NCBI GenBank assembly: GCA_026129905.1 | Contig: JAHCHE010000003.1 | Coordinates: forward strand, 310,001 to 374,000 | DNA: 64,000 nt | Origin: Bryobacteraceae bacterium | Lineage (GTDB): Bacteria; Acidobacteriota; Terriglobia; Bryobacterales; Bryobacteraceae | Reading direction: 5' to 3' | Shown: piece after piece, positions 53,172 through 62,757 of the stretch | How positions within the stretch are numbered: the first letter of the stretch is position 1 | Layout: each line of letters begins with the position of its first letter | Translations under genes and position numbers: made by a program | The notes under the pieces: generated by a model | The model's database searches: none | What the model was told of the DNA's origin: nothing | What the model saw: only the letters and a program-made list of their open reading frames with translations

Positions 53172-55136
53172 ATGAGGAAGTGGAGCGCGGTTGTTCTTCT
53201 GGCCGCGGCGGCGTGCGCGCCGGCGGCGGGCCAGCGGCAGTGGTGGATGGAGGAGCCGGTCCGCCTGATTCAAACGAACCTGCGCGAGAGCGACACGTCG
53301 CTCGATCCCCAGCGGCTCGTGCGGCAACTCGAGGAGTTCCGGGCCAACACGCTGCTGTTCGGCATGGGCGGCATCGTGGCTCATTACCCGACCGAGGTCG
53401 AGTTCCACTATCGCAGCGCCGCGCTGCCGGCGGATCGCGACACGTTCGGCGACGTTATGAAAGCAGCCCACGCGCGCCGCATCCGCGTCATCGGCCGGTT
53501 CGATTTCAGCAAGACGCAGAAGCCCGCCTACGACGCGCATCCCGACTGGTTCTTCCAGGGCACGGACGGCCGCCCGGCCATCTACAACGGGCTGTACTCC
53601 ACCTGCATCAACGGCGGCTACTATCGCGAGCACATCTTCAAGATCCTTTCCGAGGCGCTCACCCGGTACGAGGTGGACGGGCTGTTCTTCAACATGTTCG
53701 GAAATCCGCGGTCGGACTACAGCGGCAATCGCATGGGGCCGTGCCACTGCGCAAGCTGCAAGCGCATTTACCGCGAGCGCTACGGGCGCGACCTCCCGGA
53801 AGACGACGGCGACCCGCAGTACCGCGCGTTCATGGACCAGTGCGCGCGCGACGTGGCCGGCGAGATCGGCAAGCTGATCCGCAAGCTGCGGCCGGAGGCC
53901 GCGTTCAACACCTACATTCACGAACACGTCACCGGCATCATGTCGGAGTCGAACACGTCGGTGACCCGGCCGCTGCCGCTGTGGCTCTATTCGGCGAGCG
54001 ACAACGTCAATTACGCGCGCGGCTCCGAGCCGGAGAAGATGGCGTTCAACCTGTCGATGAGCTTCATCGACTATGCGTGGCGCTTCGCGGCCGTTCCGCC
54101 GAACGAGATCCGCGTCCGGCTGGCCCAGGCGATGGCGCACGGCGGCGCGTTGTGCCAGAACATGCACGGCACGATGGACCAGGAGGACCGCACGTTCCTC
54201 AACGCCGCCCGGCCGCTGTTCGCCTGGCACGCGGAGCATGAGCAACTGTACGCGGGGCAGGAGAACGCCGGGCGCGTGATGCTGATCGGCCCTCGCGACA
54301 ACGGGTACCGCGGCATGTTCCGCCTGTTGAGCGAGCGGCACATTCCTTTCGTCGCCGCGAGCAATGCGCGGATGCTGGCGGCTCGGCCGCGCGACTACGA
54401 CCTGGCGATCACGCCGGGACCTCCGCCGGCGGAGCTGGAAGCGTGGGTACGCGATGGAGGCCGGCTGCTGGTCACCGGTCCGCGGCCACCCTTCGGCGCG
54501 CCGGCGCCGGTGAAGCGCTGGGAAAACGTCAGCGGCTATTTCCGGGTTCGCGACCGTTCCCTGTTCCCGTCGCTGAAAGAGACTGATGTGGTGTTCCTCT
54601 ACGGCGACTACGCCGAACCGCCGCCGCAGCCGAAGCCGGCGCTGACCTTGATTCCACCGGCGATGTTCGGCCCGCCGGAGAAAGTGTGGGCGGACAAGGT
54701 GGAGACGGACAAGCCCGGTCTGCTCATCCAGGATCTTGGTAAGGGAAAGATCGCGTACCTGCCGTGGGACGCGGCCGGGCTCTACTACCGCTACAGCTCC
54801 CACGCTCACTCCGCGCTGCTGTCTGACCTGATTGACCATCTGCTTCCGTCCGGACGACAGTTGACGACGAACGCGCACCCGCTGGTGGAGATCACCGTGA
54901 TGCGCCAGCCGAAGCGCAACCGCACGCTGGTGCATTTCGTGAATCTCTCCGGCCACTCACAGACGGCCTACTTCGATCCGGTTCCGATGCGAGGGATTGA
55001 AGTGGAACTGGCGGCGGACTTCCGCCGGGCGCGGCTGGCACGGGACGGGCGAGCGCTGCCGGTGAAGCGGGAAGGGCGCGCCGGAACGTTCACGCTTCTG
55101 GAACTCGGCGGTTACGAGGTGGTGGAACTGGAGTAG
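53172..55136 (+). CDS. Secreted GHL6-like glycoside hydrolase (alpha-galactosidase/beta-galactosidase trimerisation architecture)
   Basis: 654 residues from ATG 53172 with a leader (VVLLAAAACAPAAGQ). A TIM-barrel domain at about residues 25-345 resembles hypothetical glycosyl hydrolase 6 (TNLRESDTSLDPQRLVRQLE, RVIGRFDFSKTQKP, VDGLFFNMFGNPRSDYSG). A second domain at about 350-500 looks like a beta-galactosidase trimerisation (glutamine amidotransferase-like) domain, followed by a beta-sandwich. Likely acts on plant or microbial glycans outside the cell. Its last 112 bases are duplicated at 55955-56070. Confidence 0.7.
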   Translation: MRKWSAVVLLAAAACAPAAGQRQWWMEEPVRLIQTNLRESDTSLDPQRLVRQLEEFRANTLLFGMGGIVAHYPTEVEFHYRSAALPADRDTFGDVMKAAHARRIRVIGRFDFSKTQKPAYDAHPDWFFQGTDGRPAIYNGLYSTCINGGYYREHIFKILSEALTRYEVDGLFFNMFGNPRSDYSGNRMGPCHCASCKRIYRERYGRDLPEDDGDPQYRAFMDQCARDVAGEIGKLIRKLRPEAAFNTYIHEHVTGIMSESNTSVTRPLPLWLYSASDNVNYARGSEPEKMAFNLSMSFIDYAWRFAAVPPNEIRVRLAQAMAHGGALCQNMHGTMDQEDRTFLNAARPLFAWHAEHEQLYAGQENAGRVMLIGPRDNGYRGMFRLLSERHIPFVAASNARMLAARPRDYDLAITPGPPPAELEAWVRDGGRLLVTGPRPPFGAPAPVKRWENVSGYFRVRDRSLFPSLKETDVVFLYGDYAEPPPQPKPALTLIPPAMFGPPEKVWADKVETDKPGLLIQDLGKGKIAYLPWDAAGLYYRYSSHAHSALLSDLIDHLLPSGRQLTTNAHPLVEITVMRQPKRNRTLVHFVNLSGHSQTAYFDPVPMRGIEVELAADFRRARLARDGRALPVKREGRAGTFTLLELGGYEVVELE

Positions 55137-55140
55137 CTCA
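55025..55140. repeat. 116-bp direct repeat, copy 1 (3' end of GHL6-like gene)
   Basis: Identical at 115 of 116 positions to 55955-56070; the single mismatch is T at 55099 against C at 56029. It covers the final 37 codons and stop of the glycoside hydrolase and four more bases. The two copies are 930 bases apart and flank the gene at 55158-55898. Confidence 0.95.
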
Positions 55141-55157
55141 AAATAGCAGCCGGCAGT

Positions 55158-55898
55158 TTATCGTTGTCTGCCCTTCCAGTACCGCTCTTCGACAATCTTG
55201 ACTCCCGCGGATCCGAAGAACGGATGACCTGGGTACTTCGCCGCATACGCTGCCTCAGCCTGTGAAGGAGACACTTCAATGTAGCCTTGGGGAATCTCGA
55301 ACATAGAATCCGGCGGCTCCACTTCCTCCACCTTTATAGCTGTGTGCTGACTATAGGAACCTCGACTCGACGTAATTTTCTTCTGGAGAGGATAGCAGTC
55401 CAGGTCAGGCGCGATCCACTTTTCCGATGTGACGTTGGTTCCAGCCTGTCTCACCTGTCTCACCTCGCGCCCCAGCATCTCGTCAGCCGGCGTGTAAGCG
55501 AGCGATCCTTCGCCATGCCGCAAGCCATTGCTGGCGCACGTTTCCTGGTGCTCAAGCTCCTCCGAAATATCGGCTGGGTAGAAAGTGATCGCCGATTTGG
55601 TGAAGGGTTCCAGGACGACCACCCGCCGCTTCTGGAGATCGATGATCTCCGCCGTATACCCCTTCTCACCATGAGGCGACGTAGTTTCCCGCAGGTTCAC
55701 GAATGAGCCGTCTCCGCGGCGCGCGAAAACGTTGTTCTGAACGGCAGACGCGGCCTTCGCCGATCTACCGAAATGAAGGACCTGCTCGTGAATGACAAGC
55801 GACTTCCACTGCTTCTGCGTAAGCGGAGACTGAGAATACGTTTGATATCCCAGCATGGTTGCCATGCCGAATACCCCGAGTGTGACTACAATCCGCAT
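55158..55898 (-). CDS. Exported protein of unknown function in a duplicated segment
   Basis: 246 residues from ATG 55898 (a GTG at 55910 is possible). A leader-like hydrophobic N-terminus (VTLGVFGMATMLGYQ) precedes a beta-rich chain with EKGYTAEIIDLQKRRVVVLE and a C-terminal MFEIPQGYIEVSPSQAEAAY. No family recognised. It lies, on the opposite strand to the gene it interrupts, entirely between two copies of a 116-bp direct repeat, so it was probably inserted after the host gene. Confidence 0.7.
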   Translation of the reverse strand: MRIVVTLGVFGMATMLGYQTYSQSPLTQKQWKSLVIHEQVLHFGRSAKAASAVQNNVFARRGDGSFVNLRETTSPHGEKGYTAEIIDLQKRRVVVLEPFTKSAITFYPADISEELEHQETCASNGLRHGEGSLAYTPADEMLGREVRQVRQAGTNVTSEKWIAPDLDCYPLQKKITSSRGSYSQHTAIKVEEVEPPDSMFEIPQGYIEVSPSQAEAAYAAKYPGHPFFGSAGVKIVEERYWKGRQR

Positions 55899-55954
55899 GC
55901 TTTCGGACACCTCGCTTTATTGTAAGCCTTGATTTCAGCGGCCTCGGTTCTGCC

Positions 55955-56070
55955 CCGGGCGCGGCTGGCACGGGACGGGCGAGCGCTGCCGGTGAAGCGG
56001 GAAGGGCGCGCCGGAACGTTCACGCTTCCGGAACTCGGCGGTTACGAGGTGGTGGAACTGGAGTAGCTCA
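55955..56070. repeat. 116-bp direct repeat, copy 2
   Basis: Second copy of 55025-55140. It ends within the stop codon of the next, leftward gene, whose TCA is at 56068-56070. This tie suggests the copy keeps the original junction between the glycoside hydrolase and the enolase-superfamily gene, and that the unknown gene was added between the copies. Confidence 0.95.
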
Positions 56071-57348
56071 GCTCCATTCCACGCGGGACTGTTTCTCGAT
56101 CGCGGATTCGTCCAACTCGATGCCGAAGCCGGGGCGCTCCGGCAGCGCGATCTTGCCGTGCTCCGGACGCGGGACGTTCTTCTCGAACTGGTAATACGAG
56201 CGCATCTTGGTGATGAGGTATTCCACCAGCGGGCAGGTCATCGGCGACTGGCTGGCGACGACGTGCAGCGCGGCGTGCAGGCTGTGGCCATGCGGGATCA
56301 CCTGCGCGTCGAACAGCGAAGCGACCGCGCAGATGCGGACCAGTTCGGTGACGCCGCCGCACCATTCCGGGTCGGCTTGCACCACGCTGACGGCGCCGGC
56401 TTTCAGGTTGTCGTGCACTTCCCAGCGGTTGTAGAAATGCTCGCCGCTGGCCACCGGCACGGACGTGCTGCGGCGAAGCTGGGCGAAGGCTTCGATCTTG
56501 TCGGGCGCGAACGCTTCCTCAATCCAGCGCGGCCGGTATTGCTCCACCTGCTTTGCCCAGGCGATGGCGTAATCGAGGTTCCAGCCCATGAAGGCGTCGA
56601 ACATGATGTCGACATCGTCGCCCAGCGACTCGCGGAGGTTACGTACCAGCTCGACGTTTTTCTTCAAGCCTTCGGCGCCGTCGCCCGGACCGTAGGCGAT
56701 GAACCATTTCTGGTGGACGAAACCCTGGTTCTTCAGCTCGACGCACTTGCGGCGAACGGGCTCCGGCTCGACGCTGAAGCCGAGGCAGCTTCCATACGCC
56801 TGAACCGCCGGGCGCGTCGGGCCGCCGAGCAGGCGGTAGACGGGCGCCTTGAAGTAGCGGCCCCGCAGGTCCCACAAGGCGTTGTCGACGGCGCTGATGC
56901 CCATCATGAAATGCCCACGCCGCGCATGGCGGTTCAGGCGGGCCATTTTGTCCCAGAGCGCTTCGCCGGCGAGGGGATCCTGGCCGATGAGGAACGGGCG
57001 CAACTGGCGGTCCACCACGAACGCGGCTTCGAAGTCGATCGGGCCGTAGAGGCCTTCCAGTCCGCTGTCCGTCTTGATCCTCAGGTACAGCGCGCTGGTC
57101 CGCGCGGTTTCCTTCGTGGGATTGGGATCGTCGCGGTAGGGCTTGGGGCGATGCTCGTCGTAGATGTGAAGGGGCTGCGCCTGGTGCTGGCGGTCGACGC
57201 CGCGCAGCAGTTCCCTTTGTCCCTCAAGGCGCCACATTTCCACGGCGCTGATCTTCAGCTTGTCCGAAGGAGACGGCCGCGCGGTCTGGGCCAGGGCCGC
57301 CGGGGCGGATGCCGCCGCGAGGGAGGAGAAGAAACTTCGCCGGCGCAT
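56068..57348 (-). CDS. Tat-exported enolase-superfamily enzyme (mandelate racemase group)
   Basis: 426 residues with a Tat leader (MRRRSFFSSLAAASAPAALAQ). Enolase-superfamily site: a catalytic-type Lys in GFVHQKWFIAYG, then Asp in IMFDAFMGWN, Glu in WIEEAFAPD, Glu in PVASGEHFYN, and His in VIPHGHSLH. Members process sugar acids and mandelate-like compounds. The second such enzyme in the window. Convergent with the GHL6-like gene. Confidence 0.85.
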   Translation of the reverse strand: MRRRSFFSSLAAASAPAALAQTARPSPSDKLKISAVEMWRLEGQRELLRGVDRQHQAQPLHIYDEHRPKPYRDDPNPTKETARTSALYLRIKTDSGLEGLYGPIDFEAAFVVDRQLRPFLIGQDPLAGEALWDKMARLNRHARRGHFMMGISAVDNALWDLRGRYFKAPVYRLLGGPTRPAVQAYGSCLGFSVEPEPVRRKCVELKNQGFVHQKWFIAYGPGDGAEGLKKNVELVRNLRESLGDDVDIMFDAFMGWNLDYAIAWAKQVEQYRPRWIEEAFAPDKIEAFAQLRRSTSVPVASGEHFYNRWEVHDNLKAGAVSVVQADPEWCGGVTELVRICAVASLFDAQVIPHGHSLHAALHVVASQSPMTCPLVEYLITKMRSYYQFEKNVPRPEHGKIALPERPGFGIELDESAIEKQSRVEWS

Positions 57349-57366
57349 TCCCGGATTCTAACAGCT

Positions 57367-58164
57367 TCACTCGCGACGGACGGCGATGGCGGCCCAGCCG
57401 TCGCGCTCCTGTTCCTCGAGCAGCGAAAAGGGACCGCGGGCAAGGGCCTCACGGACGGCGGCCGTCGCGTGCGGCTCGAACCCGCTGAGGGCCGCCGCGC
57501 CGCCGGGCGCGAGAACGCGCGCGATTTCCGAAGTCAGTTCGACAATCGCGGGAGCGCTGATGTTGGCCGCGAGGAAATCGGCCGCGCCGCGCGCAACGGC
57601 GTCGAGCGAGCCGGTGAACAGCAGCGCAGGCACGCTCGCGCGCGCGAAGTTCTCGGCCGCCGATTCGGTCGCCTGGGGATCCGTGTCGCACGCGACAATG
57701 CGGCCTGCGCCGAGCAGAGCGGCGGCCTGGGAGAGGATTCCGGCGCCGGTTCCGAGATCGAGGAAACGGCCGCCCACGCCCAGCCATCGCTCCATCATTT
57801 CCAGGCACATTTGCGTGGTGGGATGGTAGCCGGTGCCCAACGCGAGGCCGGGATGCGTTTCCAGCCGCAGGCGCCCTTCCGGCGTCAGGTCGTCGCGCCA
57901 GTCCGGCACGACGAAGAAGCGCTCGCCCACGAGGATCGGCGGCCAGGATTCCATCGTGATGCGGGCCCAGTTGACGTCCTCAACCTCTTCCCACCGCGAG
58001 GCGGGAAACGCCGCCGCGTCGAAGGGGTCGCGAAAGAAGGCCTGAAGCTCGACGCGGCCGCCGGCGAGTTCCCGCTCGACGATGCCGGCCGTGCCGCGTT
58101 CCCACAGGTCGGCCACCAGCCGGTCGCGCTCGGGCTCCGAGCACTCGACAACCAGCGCGCGCAT
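57367..58164 (-). CDS. prmA: Ribosomal protein L11 methyltransferase PrmA
   Basis: 265 residues. The SAM motif is FLDLGTGAGILSQAAALLGA, with a GLALGTGYHPTTQMCLEMM segment and IVACDTDPQATESA. The LGTG.HPTTQ arrangement is PrmA-type. Trimethylates L11. Ends with SLLEEQERDGWAAIAV. Start follows the acyl-CoA synthetase stop directly. Confidence 0.85.
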   Translation of the reverse strand: MRALVVECSEPERDRLVADLWERGTAGIVERELAGGRVELQAFFRDPFDAAAFPASRWEEVEDVNWARITMESWPPILVGERFFVVPDWRDDLTPEGRLRLETHPGLALGTGYHPTTQMCLEMMERWLGVGGRFLDLGTGAGILSQAAALLGAGRIVACDTDPQATESAAENFARASVPALLFTGSLDAVARGAADFLAANISAPAIVELTSEIARVLAPGGAAALSGFEPHATAAVREALARGPFSLLEEQERDGWAAIAVRRE

Positions 58165-59754
58165 TCAGCCCTGGACCCGCTTCTCTTTTCCCGCCCAGTA
58201 ACTTTCCTTGAGTTCCACTTTGCGTATCTTGCCCGTGCCCGTTTTTGGGAGCGCCTCGCCGCGGAACTCGACGCGCCGGGGCAGCTTGAATTTCGCGAGT
58301 TTGCCGGAGAGGAATTCGATGAGCGCTTCGGTGGTGAGCTGCTGGCCGGGCTTCAGCACAACGATGGCGGCCGGGACCTCGCCCCACTGGTCGTCCGGCG
58401 CGGCCACCACGGCGCATTCGAACACGGCGGGATGCGCGGCGATGGCTTTCTCGATCTCGAGCGAGGAGACGTTTTCGCCGCCGCTGACGATGATCTCCTT
58501 CTTGCGGTCGACAATCAGGATGTCGCCCTCTTCATTCCAGACGGCCATGTCGCCGGTGAGAAACCAGCCGTCGCGAAACGCCGCCGTAGTTCGCTCCGGC
58601 TCGTTGTAGTAGCCCTCCATGATGTGGTCGCCGCGGGCGACGATCTCGCCGATCGTCTTCATGTCGCGCGGAACGTCGCTCATCGTCGAGTCCACCACGC
58701 GCACTTCGTTGCCGATTACGGGCCAGCCGGTCATCGCCTGGCGGCGGTAACGGTCCTGTTCGGAGCCGTAGGCCGCATCGCGCCTGGGGAGCGCGGCCGT
58801 CAGGACGGGCGCGGTTTCGGTGAGGCCGTAGCCGGAAATGCAAAGGCCGCCAAGATTGGCCTCGACCTTTTCGGTCAGGGCCGGCGAAGAGGCCGCGCCC
58901 CCGAGGAAGATCCTGCGGAGGGACGACAGGTCGTACTGGGGGCGATCGGGCGCATTGATCAGCGCGTTGGCCATGGTCGGCACCAGGTACATGTCGGTGG
59001 CCCGGTGCTGCTGGATCAGGCGGAAAACCGTCGCCGGCTCGAAGCGCCGCACCATCACCTGCTTGATGCCGAGGTAGGTGAGCGCCTGCGGGCCGCCCCA
59101 TCCGTTGGCGTGGAAGAAGGGGATGGTGTGCAGGTACGCCATCGACTCGATCTGCACGTAAAGGGTGGTGACGGCCAGGGCGTGCAGGTAAAGCGTGCGA
59201 TGGCTGAGCATCACGCCCTTGGGCACGCCGGTGCTGCCGCTGGTATAGAACAGCTCGGCGATGGCGTTCTCATCCACTTTGTAGATGTCGGCGCGCTCGG
59301 GCCGGCCGCCGGCGACGAGTTCCTCGTAGGTCATCTGCGCCGGGCCGGCCTTGTCGCCCAGCGATGCGTAACGCTCGATGCCGGGGCAGGACGCGGAGAG
59401 TTGTTCGGCCACGGGCGCGAAATCGTTCTCGAAGACGAGCATGCGAGCCCCGGCGTGGTTGAGAATCGCGGCGAGTTCGGCCGGCGTAAGCCGGACGTTC
59501 AACGGCAGGACGATGGCGCCGGACTGCACGACGCCGAAGTAGCCTTCGAGAAGCTGATGGTTGTTGAAGCTGAGATACGCGACGCGGTCGCCGGGCTGAA
59601 TGCCCAGGCGGGTCAGCGCCGAGGCAAGCCGCTGGCAGCGCTCGCCGAACTGGCCGTAGGTGAACCTCCGCTCGCCGCAGACGACGCCGAGCGAATCCGG
59701 GAATATGTCGATGGCGCGATGAAGACAGCGGATCGGCGTCAGCGGCGTAAACAT
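58165..59754 (-). CDS. Long-chain acyl-CoA synthetase (AMP-binding enzyme)
   Basis: 529 residues from ATG 59754 (the open frame extends 118 codons upstream, not conserved). AMP-binding motif LFYTSGSTGVPKGVML is complete, followed by GYGLTETAPVL and the GDMAVWNEEGDILIVDRKKEII segment; the C-terminal Lys region is LPKTGTGKIRKVELK. Activates fatty or other carboxylic acids with CoA. Stop is next to the prmA ATG. Substrate not set. Confidence 0.9.
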   Translation of the reverse strand: MFTPLTPIRCLHRAIDIFPDSLGVVCGERRFTYGQFGERCQRLASALTRLGIQPGDRVAYLSFNNHQLLEGYFGVVQSGAIVLPLNVRLTPAELAAILNHAGARMLVFENDFAPVAEQLSASCPGIERYASLGDKAGPAQMTYEELVAGGRPERADIYKVDENAIAELFYTSGSTGVPKGVMLSHRTLYLHALAVTTLYVQIESMAYLHTIPFFHANGWGGPQALTYLGIKQVMVRRFEPATVFRLIQQHRATDMYLVPTMANALINAPDRPQYDLSSLRRIFLGGAASSPALTEKVEANLGGLCISGYGLTETAPVLTAALPRRDAAYGSEQDRYRRQAMTGWPVIGNEVRVVDSTMSDVPRDMKTIGEIVARGDHIMEGYYNEPERTTAAFRDGWFLTGDMAVWNEEGDILIVDRKKEIIVSGGENVSSLEIEKAIAAHPAVFECAVVAAPDDQWGEVPAAIVVLKPGQQLTTEALIEFLSGKLAKFKLPRRVEFRGEALPKTGTGKIRKVELKESYWAGKEKRVQG

Positions 59755-59800
59755 GGGCCCTCCGTCGGAAGTTACAACCGCGCATTTTACGATAGTCGTG

Positions 59801-60496
59801 ATGACCGCCGTGGGTCTGACGCTCTGCCACCTGGTGATTGCGCTGATTGTCGCCGTGGTTGCGTACGCGGTGCGCGAGGTTCGCCGGCGGCGAATGGCGG
59901 TGAGGCCGAGGCGGCCCGACCTGACGATGGATGAGGCGTGGGGACTGGCGACCGCGCCCGGCGCGTTTAGTCCGGATGCCGGCCTGATTCGCCCGCCGAT
60001 GCCGGACGAGGTGCGCGCCGAGGCCGAGCGGGTGACGCGCGAAGCGGAGCAGTTCAGCCTGGGCGCCGACAATCCGCGGCTGGCGATCCGGCAGGCGATT
60101 CTGGGCAACGCGACGCTGGCGCTGCAACTGGCCGCTATCGCGGAGCATGACGAAGCGGCGCGCCAGGCGCTCGTGCAGGGCTACGAACCAGGCATGGACG
60201 ACCTGCTGCGGCTGGCGGCGGCATCGCGCGAATGGGCCTGGTTTACCCTCCGCGTCTATGCCCGGTGGAAGTTCGACGACGCTGTCGCCGACGACTGGTT
60301 TCACAATTACGTGCGGGTGGCGCGGCCGTACATCCGGGAAAAGGTGCGCCTGGCGAAAGAGCACGTGATGCGGATGGATTCCAGCGCCGGGCGGTTCGCG
60401 GAGATCTACGACGCGCTGCTGGCCCAATTGCAGGCGAACATGGCGAAAGCGCGTCCCAAGGAGCGCTTCGTGCGGCCGGACCTGCCTTGGAACTGA
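59801..60496 (+). CDS. Membrane-anchored protein of unknown function
   Basis: 231 residues from ATG 59801 (an earlier ATG at 59753 would overlap the divergent gene's start). A single N-terminal membrane span (LTLCHLVIALIVAVVAYAV) precedes a cytoplasmic, helical domain with many charged residues (LRLAAASREWAWFTLRVYARWKF). No family recognised. Ends before the dehydrogenase operon. Confidence 0.6.
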   Translation: MTAVGLTLCHLVIALIVAVVAYAVREVRRRRMAVRPRRPDLTMDEAWGLATAPGAFSPDAGLIRPPMPDEVRAEAERVTREAEQFSLGADNPRLAIRQAILGNATLALQLAAIAEHDEAARQALVQGYEPGMDDLLRLAAASREWAWFTLRVYARWKFDDAVADDWFHNYVRVARPYIREKVRLAKEHVMRMDSSAGRFAEIYDALLAQLQANMAKARPKERFVRPDLPWN

Positions 60497-60582
60497 CGGC
60501 GGTCTGAAGGCGGCGCGGCTCCCCCTCTGGCGCGGCGGACCACCGGGCAACCCGTAGTATGATAGGCACGGGAGGAATCAGG

Positions 60583-61101
60583 ATGAAAATATCCAGAAAT
60601 CCTGATCGGCGCCGTTTCCTGCGCACGGCCGCGGGCGTGGCCGCGATACCGGCGGCTTCGTGCACGCGGGCAGGACGGCGGTGGCGGTTTCTGACCGACG
60701 AGCAGGCCGACACGATCGGCGCCATTTGCGATCAGATCATCCCGCCGGATCAGGACCCCGGCGCGGTCTCGGCCGGCGTGGTGCACTTCATCGACCGGCA
60801 GTTGAAGGGGCACTACGCCTACCTTCAGGACGCCTACATCAAGGGCGTCGTCGAGATCGAGCAGGCCGCCCAGGAGAAATTCGGGAAGCGCTTTTCCGCG
60901 CTGGCTTCCGAGCAACAACTGGACCTGCTGAGAGAGCGCGAGAAGACCGCATTCTTCCGCATGATCGCCGACCATGCGATGCAGGGCTTCTACGGCGACC
61001 CGCGCCACGGCGGCAACCGCGACTTCGCGAGCTGGAAAATGATGGGCATCCCGAATCCCCCCGTTCGCGGCCGCCAGCAGCACGACCTGACGAAGAGTTA
61101 A
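60583..61101 (+). CDS. Gluconate 2-dehydrogenase subunit 3-family protein
   Basis: 172 residues from ATG 60583 with a GGAGG ribosome site 12 bases upstream. A Tat leader (DRRRFLRTAAGVAAIPAAS) precedes the domain beginning FLTDEQADTIGAICDQIIPP, matching the small subunit of membrane sugar dehydrogenases. The Tat leader on this subunit probably carries the folded flavin partner across by hitchhiking, since the GMC subunit shows no leader of its own (established for related enzymes, inference here). Confidence 0.85.
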   Translation: MKISRNPDRRRFLRTAAGVAAIPAASCTRAGRRWRFLTDEQADTIGAICDQIIPPDQDPGAVSAGVVHFIDRQLKGHYAYLQDAYIKGVVEIEQAAQEKFGKRFSALASEQQLDLLREREKTAFFRMIADHAMQGFYGDPRHGGNRDFASWKMMGIPNPPVRGRQQHDLTKS

Positions 61102-61110
61102 GGAGAGCGC

Positions 61111-62751
61111 ATGGCACTCGAACACGTCAACGCGGTGGTGATCGGCTCGGGGGCGGGTGGCGGCATCGTGGCGAAGGAGTTGGCCGCGGCCGGGATGAAG
61201 GTCGCGCTGCTGGAGCGGGGGCGCTGGATCTCGCCGTACGAGTGCGCCAAGGACGACCTGCGCAACCAGCGGACGTCGGTTCTCGGCGCGTCCTTCGGAC
61301 CGGACGACGAGGAGCGTAACCCGCGCGTGAAGGTGGAAAAAGACGGGAGCGAACAGATCGTCTATCCGAGCCGCGGCGCCTACAACAACAACGCGATGTG
61401 CGTCGGAGGCGGGACGGCGAGCTATGGAGCGATGGCGTGGCGCTTCATGCCGCAGGACTTCCGGCTGAAGACCACGTACGGCGCGGTGGAAGGAAGCACG
61501 CTAGAAGACTGGCCGATCACTTACGACGATCTCGAGCCGTTCTACGAGCAGGCCGAGTACGAAATCGGCGTCTCGGGCGACGTGGTGCCGGACCCCTTCA
61601 AAGGCCCGAGGAGAAAGCCGCTACCGATGCCGCCGCTTCCTCCGAACCGGGAATACGCGGTCCTGAGACCGGCGGCGCTGCGGCTGGGGCTGCACCCGTT
61701 CGACATTCCGATGCTGCGCAACAGCGTCCCGTACGGCGGGCGGCAGGCGTGCATGCGGTGCCGATGGTGCGTCGGGTTCGCCTGCGAGGTGAACGCCAAG
61801 TGCGGGACGCAGAACACGGTGATTCCGGCGGCGCTCGCCAGCGGCAACTGCGAACTGCGGACGGAGGCGATCGTCAAGGAGATCGTCCTGGACGCGGGCG
61901 GCAAGGCGCGCGGCGTGAAGTATATCGACGAGAAGGAGCGGCTGCGGGAGCAGACGGCGGACGTCGTTATCGTAAGCTGCGGCGCGATCGAATCGGCGCG
62001 GCTGCTGCTGAATTCGAAGAGCCGGCTGTTTCCGAACGGCATCGGCAACAACCACGACTGGGTGGGCCGCAATCTTCAGGGCCACGCCTACACCGGCGCC
62101 AACGGACTGATGCCGTTCGACTGCTACGACGACGTCGGCCCGGGGGCGGGCGTGGCCATCTGCGACTACAACCACGGCAATAAGGGCCTGGTGGGCGGCG
62201 GGATGCTGTGCAACGAGTTCATCCGTCTGCCGTACCAGTTCCTGGGCCGCATGCCGCCATGGATACCGGCCTGGGGCAAGGAGCACAAGGATTTCGTGCG
62301 GACGTGGTACCGGCGCGCCGTCAACGTGCAGGGGCCCGTGCAGGAGATGCCGGTGTTCCATGCGCGCGTGGAAGCGGACCCCAAGGTGAAAGACTACTGG
62401 GGCGTTCCGGTGGCGCGGATGTCGGGCAACAAGCACCCGCACACCCTCGAGATCGCCGACTTCATGTCGCGGCGGGCGGAGGAGTGGCTGAAAGAAGCGG
62501 GCGCGACCCGGACGTGGCGCCGCGTGCCGGGCGACGACCTCAGCGCCGGCCAGCACCAGGCCGGAACCTGCCGCATGGGGAACGATCCGAAGACGTCGGT
62601 GGTGGACAAGCACTGTCGCGTGCACGACGTCGACAACCTCTACGTGGTGGACGCAAGCGTTCACGTCACCAACGGCGGATTCAATCCGGTCCTCACGATC
62701 ATGGCGATCGCGTATTGGGCGTCGCATCACCTGCTGAAAGCGCGGAGCTAG
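61111..62751 (+). CDS. GMC-family FAD oxidoreductase (sugar/alcohol dehydrogenase large subunit)
   Basis: 546 residues without a leader. FAD-binding motif GSGAGGGIVAKELAAAGMKV at about residues 12-31; the ALLERG segment ends it. Active-site pair: His in HQAGTCRMG and Asn in HVTNGGFNPV near the end. Cysteine-rich CMRCRWCVGFACEVNAKCG around residue 215 suggests an iron-sulfur cluster, as in FAD-glucose dehydrogenase-type enzymes (family knowledge; not proved). It follows subunit 3 by 9 bases and precedes the cytochrome by 6. Confidence 0.9.
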   Translation: MALEHVNAVVIGSGAGGGIVAKELAAAGMKVALLERGRWISPYECAKDDLRNQRTSVLGASFGPDDEERNPRVKVEKDGSEQIVYPSRGAYNNNAMCVGGGTASYGAMAWRFMPQDFRLKTTYGAVEGSTLEDWPITYDDLEPFYEQAEYEIGVSGDVVPDPFKGPRRKPLPMPPLPPNREYAVLRPAALRLGLHPFDIPMLRNSVPYGGRQACMRCRWCVGFACEVNAKCGTQNTVIPAALASGNCELRTEAIVKEIVLDAGGKARGVKYIDEKERLREQTADVVIVSCGAIESARLLLNSKSRLFPNGIGNNHDWVGRNLQGHAYTGANGLMPFDCYDDVGPGAGVAICDYNHGNKGLVGGGMLCNEFIRLPYQFLGRMPPWIPAWGKEHKDFVRTWYRRAVNVQGPVQEMPVFHARVEADPKVKDYWGVPVARMSGNKHPHTLEIADFMSRRAEEWLKEAGATRTWRRVPGDDLSAGQHQAGTCRMGNDPKTSVVDKHCRVHDVDNLYVVDASVHVTNGGFNPVLTIMAIAYWASHHLLKARS

Positions 62752-62757
62752 AGAACC

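Noticed and set aside
56158-59934. 1258-codon rightward open frame over the enolase-superfamily, prmA and synthetase genes
   Set aside because: It is a GC-skew shadow of three well-supported leftward genes, with no domain content.
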